A stretch of DNA of 64,000 nt from Volvariella volvacea V23. Lineage: Eukaryota > Basidiomycota > Agaricomycetes > Agaricales > Pluteaceae. The stretch spans positions 97,770 to 161,769 of the forward strand of contig KB722763.1 in the NCBI GenBank assembly GCA_000349905.1. Direction: 5' to 3'. The notes under the pieces were generated by a model, which searched no databases, was not told the origin of the DNA, and saw nothing but the letters and a program-made list of their open reading frames with translations. Below are positions 47,043 to 59,700 of the stretch, piece by piece (positions within the stretch are counted from its first letter, which is position 1; each line of letters opens with the position of its first letter). A program made the position numbers and the translations under genes.

Positions 47043-48260
47043 TATCGCGAGCCGGAAGCGGAAGCAAAAATCAAATCTTGGGCCACTATATATGTATTTT
47101 GAGCGGCTTCGAATGCAGCACATGTGCAGACCAGGCTATTACAGTAATCACTGGACGGCGAGCGTGAAATGCGCGATGTTGTTGACGTGATGTCAAATGG
47201 AGCAGAAGCCTTGGGTGTGAAATTCAAGTCTTTTGGGGTCGGGGCTAAACGATAGGAATGTTAGGGTTCAGAAACCCTTTGTGGGGGAAGGGTCAGCGTG
47301 GAGTTTCGTGCCGCGGGCTATCCCTGTTACATGCTTCTGGTCTAGAGCCGGTAACCGCAATCTGGTGGCTCTAGCTTGCGTTGGTGTGGATACGGCGAGG
47401 AGCTGCTTGTCTGTGCATTGTTGGAACTTGATCTGCTCGTCGTGTGGACCTTTGGCGAGGAGCGCGCGTCGCAGTGACGGATATGGGATGTTTTGTTGAT
47501 GACCCAGGACAACCGTGACAAAGACAAGCAAGGTCAACAATGTGCAAGATGATGTCTACACCGCCCCACGTCATTGTGCCCGCGTCTACAACAAAAGGCT
47601 AATGGCTGAAACCTGAGGCTCTCCTGGTCGCTCCACGCTACCGGGAGGAAACCGGCAAGGGTGCGAGAGAAGCAGCCCTCCCGACAACAAATGCTGGGTA
47701 AAAGGAGGTAGTGTTCTTGTTGTCTTTTCTCGCAAATGGCCAGTGCGAACCACGCTGGCCATTGTTCACTCTTTGGGCGTTGCTTGCAGTCGGGCGTTGT
47801 CTGCGGAGGATGGCCGGGGTTAGGGTTCCGGAAAAGGCAAGCAAGTTCGAGTTCAGGAACGGAAGATTGAAATGTTGCGAAACGTTGCTCGTCCTCTGCC
47901 TGGCCCATAAAGGCAAAAACACGAGGCTGCCCCCGTCGTCCGTCGTTCTGAGGTCTGTGCACGAGGCAAGCGTGGTCTGCCCTCCTCCTGCCCCCAGCCA
48001 GCTGCTCTGCGCCCGCCCGCTGAGCACGCCGTTGTCCGCGTTCCCCTCCACCACGACGCGCGCCTCTGTGACAAAAATTCAACAAAAAATCCGCTTTTTT
48101 GTTTTAACCCAGTCTCACGCGATACACCCGAATCTATTCAAACGGCTTGGTAATTCTGCAGTCGGGGGCCAATTCTAGCTTTCTCGTCATCTATTCTTTT
48201 TGCTTTATCTACTTAATCTAATTCCTGCTCCACCCCTCCAATCCGCGACTCTGCCCACCA

Positions 48261-51200
48261 ATGTCACGGCCCACCAGTGCGAGTCCCGATCGTCCCCACA
48301 TCTCCTCCTCCTCCCCAACCAGCTCGCCCACCTCCCCAAACGACAATCGAGCGGACATTTCCCAGCCGTCCTCGGCTTCTCCCCGTCGCATGTCCAAGGA
48401 TTCTGAAGGCTATCCCTCCTGGCTACCGGAACGTCCGCCCCCACCAGCGCCGACTTCGACCTACCAGTCTTCGCTGGGCGTACCCGAACCCGGGCCCAGC
48501 GAACCCTCTCCCTTCTTTGGCGGTCGCAAGCCGACGCCGAGGTCTGTCCGGATCGTCAGCCTGCAGGACAACTTTGCGGAGAAGAATGCGGCTGGTCAAC
48601 CGGGCAATCAGCCACGGAACGTCCGGCATTCTCATGCGAGGGCTTGGTCAAGGGCAACGGCCGCGTCCATCTCGCACGGGCTCTTCTCCTCAGCGGACCC
48701 CTTCCTCCCCAAGGCTCCCCAGCCCAAGTTCAACGCAAAGGGCCTCAATCTCGAGCTGTTGCGGAACCCGTCCGTTTGGTCCCATATTTACTTTTACTTA
48801 TTCCCCATCTTGGTTTTCTTTCACATCCCCCTTCAGTCATTTTTTGATTTCAACGCTGTATTTATACTGGTCCAGTATGTCCTTCTCTCACTATCAGCCG
48901 TTTACCTGTTGATTCCGTGTGCTGCAGGGTGTCGAGGTACCCCAACCCACAAGCACCTGGTGTTCCCGGTTCGGGCAGGAATTGGGCCCTTGGAGCTGCC
49001 GCGTACATTGCATGTTGGGCAGCGTGGTTACTTGTAGTGGTCCTCATGTACGAAACTGTCTACTCCTTCATTCGCCGTTGGCGCGTCAGTACGTACCCCA
49101 CTCGCCTCTCCCATCTCCAACGACTAACACACTCAACCTCAGAGCGACCAACAATCCTTCCCATCTACCTCTCATCTTCGGCCTTCAACCTCGCCTGTAT
49201 GACCTCCTACACAAACTTTTGCTTCTTCCAACACCTCCGCTGGACAGCCTTCTTCGATTCCGAGCATGGCAGCTTTCGGGACGGCCTCTCCGAGACGTTC
49301 TGGTTCTATTCCCAGAACCTCCCTACCGTTGCGTTATTATTACCACGCGCTGGCCTCTCCCTCGCACTGCTTTTCTCATTCAGCTCGGCGCCGGTGGGAT
49401 TGAGAGTCTTGACGGATGCAGGGATCAGGAACAGGGACTCGACGTACTTTCGGAGCGAGGACGGAGCGTTGACCGCATACGCTCAGGGTGTGCTTATCGC
49501 GAACGCTGTCTGGACAGCCTGGAGGATTTTGGTGCTTTTGTGCAGTTGGTAAGCGGGCATTTTCACGTTTCTCCCCTCGGTGGCTTCGCGTGACTTATTG
49601 GCTTTTATCTGCGTGATGCCTGTCAACGAACAACGTGACCTTTAGGCTGGGCCTCTGGATTGTGAGCGGACAAGGCTGTGCCGGTTTATGCGGTCCTCGC
49701 TATCGCTGGGAAGAGGAAGAGGCCGAAAAGACGAGGTCTGTGATCAGCGACAATGCGTCCGACAACTCAGTTCTCCCGTGGAGTTGGAAAGAATGCACAA
49801 AGCAGCGGATTCAACTCGCCTTTGAATTCTGTCTCACCAACCGCCCGTCGTCCCGCCAGGGATCGCTGTCGAGAGGGGCAGGAGGGCCGCCCAAGTCTAG
49901 AAGTGGTGGCGACGACGAGGGGGCCCCGCCGTTTGAGAATATGGAGCGCGTGTTTGCGGCGGTCGGACTGCCGTCGTCGCCGCCTACGGCGAGGAGGGGT
50001 GTGCTTTCGGAAAAGCTATTTGAAGTGCCCACGGATCGAGCGGGTCGTAGGACGCCTATAGATTTGGCTGATGTTTTGCCGACGACGTCGGGCGGGAAGA
50101 ATGATGAGGGCGAGATTGTGGTTACGCCTGTTGCTGAGCCACCTTTGATTCAGCCTGCACCGGTGAAGAATGTGCCGTATCCTTTTACGACGCCTGGTGC
50201 TGCACAGTTGTCTTCGAAGGACAAGATCCCGTTCCCGCCTTCACCTTCGAGGAGCAAGAAGAGCAAGAAGTCTGGATCCTCTGGCGATGGATCTGGTGGT
50301 ACTCCTTGCACGACGTCTGGAGGATCTTCGGGCAGCGGTGGCAGCGCAGGAGAGAGTTCAGGTAGCAGGAGTCGGGACGATCACGATAATGTTCATCATG
50401 CACATCATCACGACGAGGACGAAGAGATGGACGTTCAAGAAGATGTCGACGAAGATGACGACGGTTTCGAAACGAACCCTTCATTAGCTGGACGAGCTTC
50501 CGACTCGATTTCAAGTTTGGGCCAGCCGATCAGCGCGACCGGGGGGAACACGAGGTATCCGTTCCAGTTCAGGAGACCGACGAGTGTGACGGCTGGGTAT
50601 GGGCGAGGGCTGGGGTCGTCGAGCATCTCGTCGGGCGCTGCGCCGTCTCATGCGTCGCATGCTCACACGCGCTCGACGCAGTCCGGCGTCTCGGGTGTTT
50701 CTGGGTACACGCACACGACACAGTCGACGGGCAACAGGGAGTCCTCAGACTCGCACTCGCCGCGCTCGCATACGACCTCGAGTTTCAGCGGACACGGTCC
50801 TGTTAGTCCTTTGAGCGTGGAGGACGACGCGAGCAGTCATGATCACCCCTATGCTTTCACGGGAAGCCCCATCCCTATGCCACCGCGACACCCTCAGCCT
50901 GCACATGGAAGAGGCAGAGGCCGAGTCAGAGCCGGTACCCTGCCCGTGACACCCTCACAGATCGCAACCGCCGGATCTAGCGTCGCCCCGAGCACGCCAT
51001 CTCCCTCGGTTGCGCCATCGCCCGTGGCCTTCCCCCGCGCGAGCGCAAGCCCCTCCGTCGTGCACCCACACTATCGCGCATACGCCGCTGTTGGCGCCGG
51101 GTCGAGGATACGAACGCAGAGCGGATTTACGGAGGCGACGACGATGACGCGGACGTCGGAATTTGATATTGACCTTAACGCTTCGGATTTGGAACACATG

Positions 51201-52688
51201 CTGGACGACACGGAGATCTATCATGGATACGAACATGGGGTTTTGCAACCACATCAACGTCCGCCACGTGCGTATGGACATGAGCGGCATGGGAGCAGGG
51301 GAGGGGAGGAGGCCGACCGGGAGTCGGTGGGCGAGAGCGAGGGCGGAGGGCACGGTGAGCAGGAGGATGTCGTCGGGCTGCTGTCGCCGTCGGTTGCATC
51401 GTCGAGTCCGCGTGCGTCGTTTATAAGCCTGCAAGCGCGCGGAGGGAGGGGAGGTAATGGATCCCGGACACAGTCCCACTCGTCGGGCAGCTCTTCGCGG
51501 TCGAGGACTTCATCTATCGGCATGGCGGCGCGATCTCGAGCCAACTCACTAGCCGTGTCCGTGCGATCGCGAACGCAATCTCTGATGCAGGGGATCGGGG
51601 CGGCGTCCCAGTCGTCGCTCGAGGCGGTGAGGGACGCGGTCGGCGCGCGGACGCGAGCGAATTCGTCGATGGCGAGGCTGGAGGAGGACGCGACGGTGCC
51701 GTATATGTCGACGTCGGACGATAATGCGTATTCGCCCCAGCAGAGGGATCGGCAGAGGTTTGGGGCGGGGGTGGTGTCGAGCTCGCCGCTTGCGCAGGGG
51801 CCTGCGCGCGGGTATGGGCCGGGGATTACGCCCATGCCGCCTCCGCCGGCTGCTGTTGGTGCGGGGAGGAGGATTGGGATGACGCATACGAGGGATGCGA
51901 GTGCTACGAGTGGAGGGAGTGGGAGTATGAGTGGGATGACGAGTATGAGTAGTGGAAATGAAAATTATACGTTTGGACATCCGATTAAGCCTATGTGGTT
52001 GAGAGAGCAGGAGGAGAGGGAGCGACAGGAGAGGAGAGAGAGAAGACAGAGGGAGAGGGAAGAGAGAGAACGAGAGAGGGAGCGGGAGAGAGCGCGTCAG
52101 AGGGAGAGAGAGCAACAACGAAGACGCAGGGAGGCACAGCAGCAGCAATCAGGAAGACAATCTCAGCGTTCTTCTGCGAGGAGTTCGAAATCTTCTGAGA
52201 AAGAGGAGAGAGAAAGAGAAGCCGCCACTGGCACTTCTGCACCAGTGACACCACTCCCTGGTGCCTCGACGCCGCCCTCCACTCAGGGGTCCCCTTCGTC
52301 TGCACCAACATCGCTACCTACACCTGCAGCCGGCCCTGGACCTTCATCTCCAATTCCAATTCCGTTGCCACCCCGAGAAGACATAATTCTGCACGCACCT
52401 CCTTCGGCATTCCGACCACCACCAAGTCAGCAACAGCCGGCCGTCGCTGGTAGTCTCGGAACTGTGACCACGACCACGAGCGGCGCCCCCACCACACACG
52501 CAGATATCAGCACGGCTGCTCAATCGTTCGTCACCGTACCTGCCGGTCCGGAAAGCTCTGGCGATTCGACATTAAACGTTGGAGGCGACGGAATGGGCAC
52601 AACACCCTCAGCTGTACAAGTCGGTGGTGTCTGGGGTGGTATGACTGTTCTGAGAGGACAGGGTGGTGCTGATCGCGGACCTGCATGA
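48261..52688 (+). CDS. Large multi-pass membrane protein with long disordered tail, unknown function
   Basis: Four exons: 48261-48874, 48928-49088, 49143-49548, 49646-52688 (1407 aa). Residues 1-165 are Ser/Pro-rich. About six or seven hydrophobic segments follow between residues 174 and 415, for example HIYFYLFPILVFFHIPLQSF, AAYIACWAAWLLVVVLMY, LPTVALLLPRAGLSLALLFS and ANAVWTAWRILVLLCSWLGL. The last ~990 residues, all in one 3-kb exon, are low complexity: Ser/Gly/Pro-rich, an acidic His/Asp tract (EDEEMDVQEDVDEDDDGFE) and a long Arg/Glu repeat of the ERERERER type near 52000-52120 that could form a single alpha helix. I recognise no named domain. The organisation resembles uncharacterised basidiomycete membrane proteins with a GPCR-like body and a regulatory cytosolic tail. 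Function unassigned. Confidence 0.8.
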
Positions 52689-53997
52689 GAGGCGGAGAAA
52701 ATGGGCGTCGACGACATGGGGAGAATGAGATGAGATGGGATGGGCAGCAAATCTATTTACTGCGCTGCTGCTACTACTGTGCGTGGTGGCCATGTGGCTT
52801 AGGGATAATACGGACATTTGTCCTTTATCGGCACCCACTCAAAGTATTCACCTCATATCCGGTCGTACCCCAAGAAACCGCGTTGCCATCCTGTCATCTT
52901 TTCTTCTGCTCTGGTTCATTTCCGATGCTTTCATTGCTTACAGCAGCTCATCATTTTTTCTTATCAAACCCTCCATTCTTCCCCTCAAATTATTTTCTTT
53001 TATCCACATCTGCGGATAGGCGCCAGGCTTATGGACAGTATACGATCTGCAACGCTACTTATACATTTATCTGATTGGTTTAACTTGGTAGTTATCCACC
53101 TCATCCTCACCCCATGACTTGCATACGACGTGCGTTACCACCCCACCCATGCTGCCATATACGTTATATATACAGCACCTTCAATTTATCATTCCACCTA
53201 TTTTTTCCGATTCCTGCACACGTGCTTGCTTACACTGATATCAATTTGATGCTTGTTTCTTGCTTTCACTCTGGATTCGGGTCATGGTTACATCTTCACG
53301 ACTGGCAAGGTTGTCGTGGTAAGCACATGCTTGAGTTGGGTTTAAATGTTTTTTTGAGTAGTAGTATAACATAGTGTTCTCTTTGGACGATGGTTTTAAT
53401 TGTTCAACAACCAATTTTGTGTTTTACGCGCTGTTTCCTCTTCTTCATCTCTCGGTCCCCTTCAAGAATTCATATTTAAGCACTATATATTCAATATGTT
53501 ATAGAAAATGTATGGGGCCTGTATATATAAGAGATTCCTAAAACGAATAAAGTGTCATGTCTGCCCGATCTAGTTGACATTTGCCACGAGGCATCACTTG
53601 GTCACGGTCAATGCCAGCTGCCTGAATGCTGCAATCTTGATTGTGAAGGTGTGCAGTCAACGCCACCATGGCCTCGTGGCCAGTATGAATGGAACCCTAC
53701 TAATTAGAACACAACTCACAGCAGCGCCGGAGACGGGCCTTGCGAAGTCCAGAAATGGCCCGATATTCTAAGTATTCGCCGCTTTCTGGTGTCAATACCT
53801 TCGATGCCGCTCACAGGTGGGGGTAGGATTGGCGTGTACAATCATGATTAATCCACGAATGGTCAAGTCCTGGTATCTATCGCAGTGGCAGAAAAACTAC
53901 GAGCAAAGCCAGCATGATGTCTTCTGGCACTTCACCTTGAGAACAGCGTCAACCCGAGATCCAATCTACATTCAAGGAATGATCCAGACGGAAGCAA
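52689..53997. other. Convergent intergenic region, no supported gene
   Basis: About 1.3 kb lies between the membrane protein stop and the stop of the RNase III-like gene. It is T-rich with short domainless frames, and the left part is probably a long 3' UTR. Confidence 0.45.
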
Positions 53998-55160
53998 TTA
54001 CGCCCAGCCTAACGCGATGTACGCCTCCCGCGCAGCCATCTCCTTCGCCATAGACTTGTTGTGGCCTTCCCCTGTACCCTTGACGATTCCATTTACTTAT
54101 GAGCCGGTGCTGTCAGTCGTTGTGGAACTATTTCAAGATGGCCACGTTGACTTACCGACGCATTGTACAGTCCATATTGGCGCGTGGAGTGGTCCGGAAG
54201 ATGTGGAAGGATATTCGACGTGGGCACCGCGTTTAGTGGCGAGTTCGTTGAACAGTGGTAAGAATGGTGCATCAGGCCGTAGTGAGCTAAGCAGATTGGG
54301 CGTTGATGGCATAGCCCTATGTGGGGGTCGCTGTCGAGTCGGTGGCCGTTCCTCCCGCTGCCCGCTTCCACCTTCAGGCGGCAAGGGCTGCCGTCCAAAG
54401 AAGAGCGGGACTGGGGATAGTTCTTCGCTCTTGACTTTTTTGTGAGTTGGAGGAGTCGTTGCGGATGGTGGAGGAGCTGGGCGAAATGGATTGTCCGTGA
54501 GCCTTTCATCACGTATCAATGCATCCATCCAGCTCTGCACCAACTCTAAATGTGAGATGGACTCCGCAATGATTCCTCCAACATAAGCACAAAAGAGTGT
54601 TCGAGCTTCCTGGGTAAATATGAGGAACTCTGAATGGTAATGAAATCAGGACTGAACCTCTGGTGTATTCAATGTTGGAAGGACGTCCGGAGTGCAGCGT
54701 AGCCTATTTTTGAGCTTATATAATTTGACCCACTTCAAAAAGTTGGAATCTGATAAGACCCTCTTGCGGGACTCCTAGACCAAGTGTGAGGGATTTGATT
54801 CGGGACGTCGAGTGTACTTACGACAATTTGATCGCCACTGAGCATTGGCCGGCGGGAGAATAGTATCTTTGTTACCACGGTATCCAACACGGATTCGCCG
54901 AGTGCGGCTAGTCCCTGATTAGCATCGAAGTTTGCGGATGGTCCTGGTGACTGTAGAGATTTGTGCGTAAAAACGGTAAGTATAATATCTGGGGATTGGA
55001 GCATGGGCAGCGATGGTATGCTGAGGTCATAGTCTCGTTCTTGTCTTGGTGGGTTGTACTTGGCCTGACCACGTCTGGATGAGCCGCCGCGAGCCATTCT
55101 ATGACCTCGTTTGAATAAACCGCGCTTCTGTGAGGTAGTAGAGGACGGGTTTGACCTCAT
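53998..55160 (-). CDS. RNase III-fold plus dsRNA-binding-motif protein, catalytic residues missing
   Basis: Four exons: 55160-54822, 54774-54658, 54609-54156, 54095-53998 (335 aa). Residues 45-190 follow the RNase III fold: LPMLQSPDIILTVFTHKSL, then NQGLAALGESVLDTVVTKIL in the signature position, FLKWVKLYKLKNRLRCTPDV and EARTLFCAYVGGIIAESISH. Residues about 265-335 are a dsRBM: FNELATKRGAHVEYP, PIWTVQCVVNGIVKGTGEG, HNKSMAKEMAAREAYIALGW. In active enzymes the signature is ERLEFLGD and the second site DxxE. Here those metal ligands read A and E, then T and C, so cleavage is unlikely. It may bind structured RNA in the way mitochondrial mL44 does. A basic N terminus (KRGLFKRGHRMARGGSSRR) could be a targeting sequence. 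Confidence 0.82.
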
Positions 55161-56115
55161 GAAAGGAGGAAGTCAAAGGGCGGTGGAGGTGCTGACAAGG
55201 GCCCTTTTCTAGCACGAGGTCAACAGGAGGAAACAGTCAGGCGCTCGTAACGCGCAGTCATTTTGCCTAACACAGCCATTACGAATCACCGAGTTCCATT
55301 ATCTTAGCATCTTTGGTACCTGTCATTAGTCTCTATAAGTTCTATCAGATCAGGGTTAGGAGATTGGAAGGTGGGTGGTCATCTTGAGCTTGAGGTTTGG
55401 CCAACGTGTATCCTCACTGCACTGCTGGCTGGGGTCTTGCATAAACCAGTAAGGGCAGTCAACCGATAACAGTTAGTGCGGTGCTATCCATCACGAGGAC
55501 AATGACCCACCAGTACAGAAGTTGTTGCACCTACATCCATGTGTTGGGGTCCATAAGCCTATTATGTTGTCCTAAACTCTATTCTCATCCAAGATTGTAG
55601 GAATGGGCAACCACAAGGACTCTGCAGGTCCTTTCGAATGATTCTATTGTGAAGTCGCTCACGCATAGTGCAACTAACCTGGATTGCGCCTCCACACAAA
55701 GTCATGTTGCTACTTTACTGTATATTGGAGGGAGGTTGGTGCCGTGTATACAATCAATTGCGTCCACCTGATACAGATTCACGTCACTGACGGGGATGTC
55801 ATCCAGATTAAGCACGACATTATCACCTATCAGATGAAAGGTGCAAGGATCAAATTCACTATCGATGCACCGTTGAATTCGTTTTTGTGATTCCATTGCC
55901 AGTACACGGGCATGAGCTCGATATTTTGAGTCTAGTCCAAGATCAGTAAATTGGGTTAACCTGTCAACTCGGTGAGGTCTCCCAGTTGTAAGCGGGGATT
56001 GCGATACGCGTTGCCGGATGGGGTTGCTAGTATCGCACTCTTGGGAGCCTTGAGTGCTACTGTCAAGGACAAACTTTCACTTTTTACGCTGAAAAATAAC
56101 CAGTGAGCCGACTAA
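55161..56115. other. Intergenic region with no resolved gene
   Basis: About 950 bp. A minus-strand frame at 55702-55896 begins with an ATG and encodes 64 residues without a recognisable domain. Plus-strand coding-like text near 56020-56070 (LPDGVASIALLGALSATVK) may belong with the fragment at 56117-56503. Confidence 0.35.
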
Positions 56116-56116
56116 T

Positions 56117-56503
56117 AGCTCAGGGTCATTTCCAGTCTGCTTGGAAGAGAAGGGACTGACACCGCCGTTCAAGAGCAAAATCTGACGTATCTGAAAAGTT
56201 GGTACTCAGAGATTTCTGCTGGTGAGAACTTCATAGAAGAGCAACTACGGCCTATTATTGCAGGTGAATCTCATAGCCGAACGAGTAAACTACGGCAAGC
56301 GGTTACGACCGCAACTACGCCGCATCTCGAACCTGGGTTCGTTGTATTTGAGTGGGTACTGGTTCTAGGCAATGCACTTTGCACATACCTCAATTTCAGC
56401 ACGAGTCAACTACTCCCCATCACCAATAGCACCATGTTCTCTACAATATACGCCTCATCGCATGCTGTCGGTAACATTATGATAATGTCCCCCTCAACCA
56501 ATT
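56117..56503 (+). pseudogene. Open coding-like fragment without start codon, unknown function
   Basis: A continuous 128-codon frame with no ATG near its start. It includes LTYLKSWYSEISAGENFIEE, LRPIIAGESHSRTSKLRQAV and PGFVVFEWVLVLGNALC, and ends at a stop near 56503. A plausible acceptor (TTTCCAG) sits at its left edge (about 56139). It could be the last exon of a gene whose upstream exons I cannot join, or a remnant. I do not recognise the family. Confidence 0.3.
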
Positions 56504-56787
56504 GAAGGAGATAACGCATTACCGCCGGGGTTGGGATACCTGTAGAAGGCCTCATCAGAGTACCACCAGCAGCAACAGAGCAGCCCCAGCAAATGCATCG
56601 TTATCAGCTATTGCTATTCACGGGCTCCTCCACAGTATGCGTTGCGTGAGGCTGTTAATGTGTGTTCGAGTCGATCGCCAGGCGTGATAGTGCGAGTCAC
56701 GTGAATCATTAAGGGCCGGCACTCGCGTGTTCCTTCTGGAGATGAGTCGGTCGCGCTTCTGCTGCAAACGACTACGCGTCAACAATC

Positions 56788-59700
56788 ATGGCCACCAGGG
56801 CATCGACATCGGCCGCATCATCACCGCCTCCTTATGCCATGTCCTCAGAGGTTGCCAGCACGGCGGCAACAAGTCCCCCGCCCCATGACGAATCTGAGGA
56901 CGAGTCCAAGTTCCAGGATGCGTTGAAGTCAAAAAGTGTATGTTTGACCTCTTTTGGGCGAATAAAACACGTATCTGAGCCGGTCTACTTTCTGTATGCT
57001 AGAATCCGAGTGAGCCAATATCCCCCCAAAACGAGGTATGAGCATTGTGTTACTCACCGTGACAGCACCAATTTATGGTGAGAATTCATGATTTTCGCTG
57101 TTTAGGATGAAGAGAGACGGTACACCAGACTAAAATACGTGTTGGAAAAGTCCGCTATATACTCTCAAATCTTGAAAGCGCGTATGGATCAAGATGCGGA
57201 GATGCAGCGCAAAGCTATGGCGCAGAAACAGAAGCAGAAGGCAGCCCCTAAATCTTCTACAGGTGCCAAAAGTAGCACAACCTCACGTGCAGGTGACCGA
57301 TTGGGCAAGAAGCGCACGCGCGTTGAGGATGAGGACGAGGAAGACTCGGGCGGCGCCAAGAAGCAGAGAGCGAATGATGGTCATCCTGTCCAACCGGGGG
57401 AAGACGACGAAGAGCTCCCCATATTCCAGCAACCAGCTCTTATAACTGGAGCAAAACTCAAGAAGTACCAACTCGAGGGTTTGCAGTGGATGGTCTCCCT
57501 AGATCAGAATGGTATTTCCGGAATCTTGGGTGAGCTATAACCGTCTACAATACTGATCCCTATGCGGAACTGACGTTTGCCACTACACATTAGCTGATGA
57601 AATGGGGCTCGGCAAGGTATGCCCATTGATCACGTTCGCGACAACTCCATTAATTTGGTTCAGACTTTACAGACCATTGCTTTCAGTGCTTACCTCCGAG
57701 AGCGAAAGCACCTCAAACCGTTCCTTATCGTTTGTCCACTGAGCGTGCTGCACAACTGGCTCGACGAGTATGAAAAATTTGCCCCGCAGGTGACTCACAC
57801 TGCCCTTTTCCCAGTCTCGCCTGATTGAGCCTTCCTAGATCCCGGTGTGCATGTATCATGGGACACCTGCGGAACGCGCAGAATTAAGACGCACCGTCAT
57901 GCTTCCACCATCTCAGCGTGTCCAGAAGCAATCGCCGAGTAAGAAGGGCCCCCGAAAGCAGAAGGGAAAGGCGAAGGCGAAGGCAGGTGACAACGACGAT
58001 AGAGAAGCCTATGAAAAGGCTGCGCTGGACTTTCCCGTTGTCGTTACGACCTATGAAATGATCATCAAAGATCGTGTTCACCTCGCACATTATGATTGGG
58101 GATACATCGTGGTTGATGAGGGCCACCGCTTGAAGAATCTCGATTGCAGGCTGATGAAAGAAATAAAGAAATATCAGTCTGCCGGCCGGATGATCCTTAC
58201 CGGAACGCCTCTTCATGTATGTGTCTACCTGTTATCACGACTTGTGCAGGATCCTAAATTTACGTCCACAGAATAACTTGGCAGAACTTTGGTCACTCCT
58301 TAACTTTATTCTCCCCGAGATTTTTGACGATTTAGACGCCTTCCAAGAATGGTGAATATCATATTCTTGTTTCACCTCCATTGATCCTTATATTCCGCCC
58401 CAGGTTCAACCTTCCGAACATGCAGAATACTATTGGGTCTGAGCGCTCTCAACAAATCATCAGTTCCCTGCACGCCATCCTCAAGCCATTTTTACTTCGG
58501 CGTCTCAAGTCTGATGTCGAAACGAACCTCCCGCCTAAGAAGGAATACGTTCTCTATGCACCACTCAGTATACACCAACGCGAAGCCTATAACCAAGTTT
58601 TATCTGGGACAATGCGGTCATATCTCCTGGGAGAATCGGCAAAGGCACCCGAGCCTGAGCCAGCTAAGAAAGATGAGGAGCAATCAGATGACGGGCCACG
58701 TCGTTTACGGAGCCAGACGACAAAGAGAGCGCGAAAGAAGTATGGCGATCTTGACGGCGATGATGACGAGTACTTTGAGAAGTTGGAGAAGGGCGAACTC
58801 GATGAACAACGGAGGAAGGATGAAGAACGTGATTTGGCAGAGCTGGCTCGGGAGCACCAGCGAAAGGCCACAGGTATTTTGTTTTGAGTGTTAGATGCTT
58901 GTGATATTGACTGAATCTTGTATAGCCAAGCAAATCAATAATATGAAGCTTCAAAACACGATCATGCAACTCCGGAAAGTTTGCTCTCATCCGTTTTTGT
59001 TCCATTGGCCGTTGGACCCAGAGACTCAAGAACCTGTCTTGGGAGAGGAACTTGTCAGTGCTAGTGGCAAGATGATGGTTCTTGATCGACTGCTTCGAGA
59101 ACTATTCAAGCGGAAGCATAAAGTCCTTTTGTTCAGCCAATTCACTACGATGTTGGACATCATCGAGGTCAGTTCCTCAGCATTTTTGTGGCATTATCCT
59201 GACGTATCCGCTGCAGGAATGGGCCACTACGCATATGGGTTGGAACATTTGTCGCATAGATGGGTCGACGCAACCCTTGGAACGCCGCCAAGAGATGAAC
59301 CGTTTCCAAACTGGCGGCGATAACCCCAATGCACCAAAGTTGTTCCTCCTTAGCACTCGTGCGGGTGGTTTGGGTATCAACCTGGTCGCTGCTGATACTG
59401 TCATTTTCTATGATCAAGACTGGGTGCGCTTGGTTATTTTTTTCCGTCAAGGCGGGGTAGGGTACTAACCTAGGCGATTTTCAGAATCCACAAATGGACG
59501 CACAAGCGCAGGATCGCGCGCATAGAATTGGTCAAACGAAACCCGTGCTTATATTCCGGCTCGTAAGCGCGCATACCATCGAGACCAAGATTATGCAGCG
59601 GGCGACCGAGAAGCGCCAACTTGAGGCGTTGGTGATAGCCAAAGGTCGGTTACCCTCAGATCGTGTCCTGTGTATGCTATATGCTGATGGATCGTCCCTG

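Larger units (their letters stand above)
45150..48260. other. Long intergenic region with small repeats, no supported gene
   Basis: About 3.1 kb without a gene I can support. Frames at 46300-46680 and 47534-48178 are open on several strands at once and lack domains. Visible structure: a 12-bp tandem repeat (45902-45937), a short ATGATGC-type repeat (about 45507-45525) and a perfect 14-bp palindrome (47029-47042). The last ~200 bp are pyrimidine-rich promoter-like sequence. Confidence 0.45.

Noticed and set aside
47534..48178. Overlapping open frames of 130-180 codons on both strands
   Set aside because: They are mutually antisense in GC-rich sequence, with no domain or splice continuation, and sit just upstream of the membrane protein promoter.
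51254..52148. Minus-strand open frames of about 190-200 codons antisense to the membrane protein tail
   Set aside because: They mirror the Ser/Arg/Glu repeats on the coding strand and encode Leu/Pro/Arg repeats without a domain.
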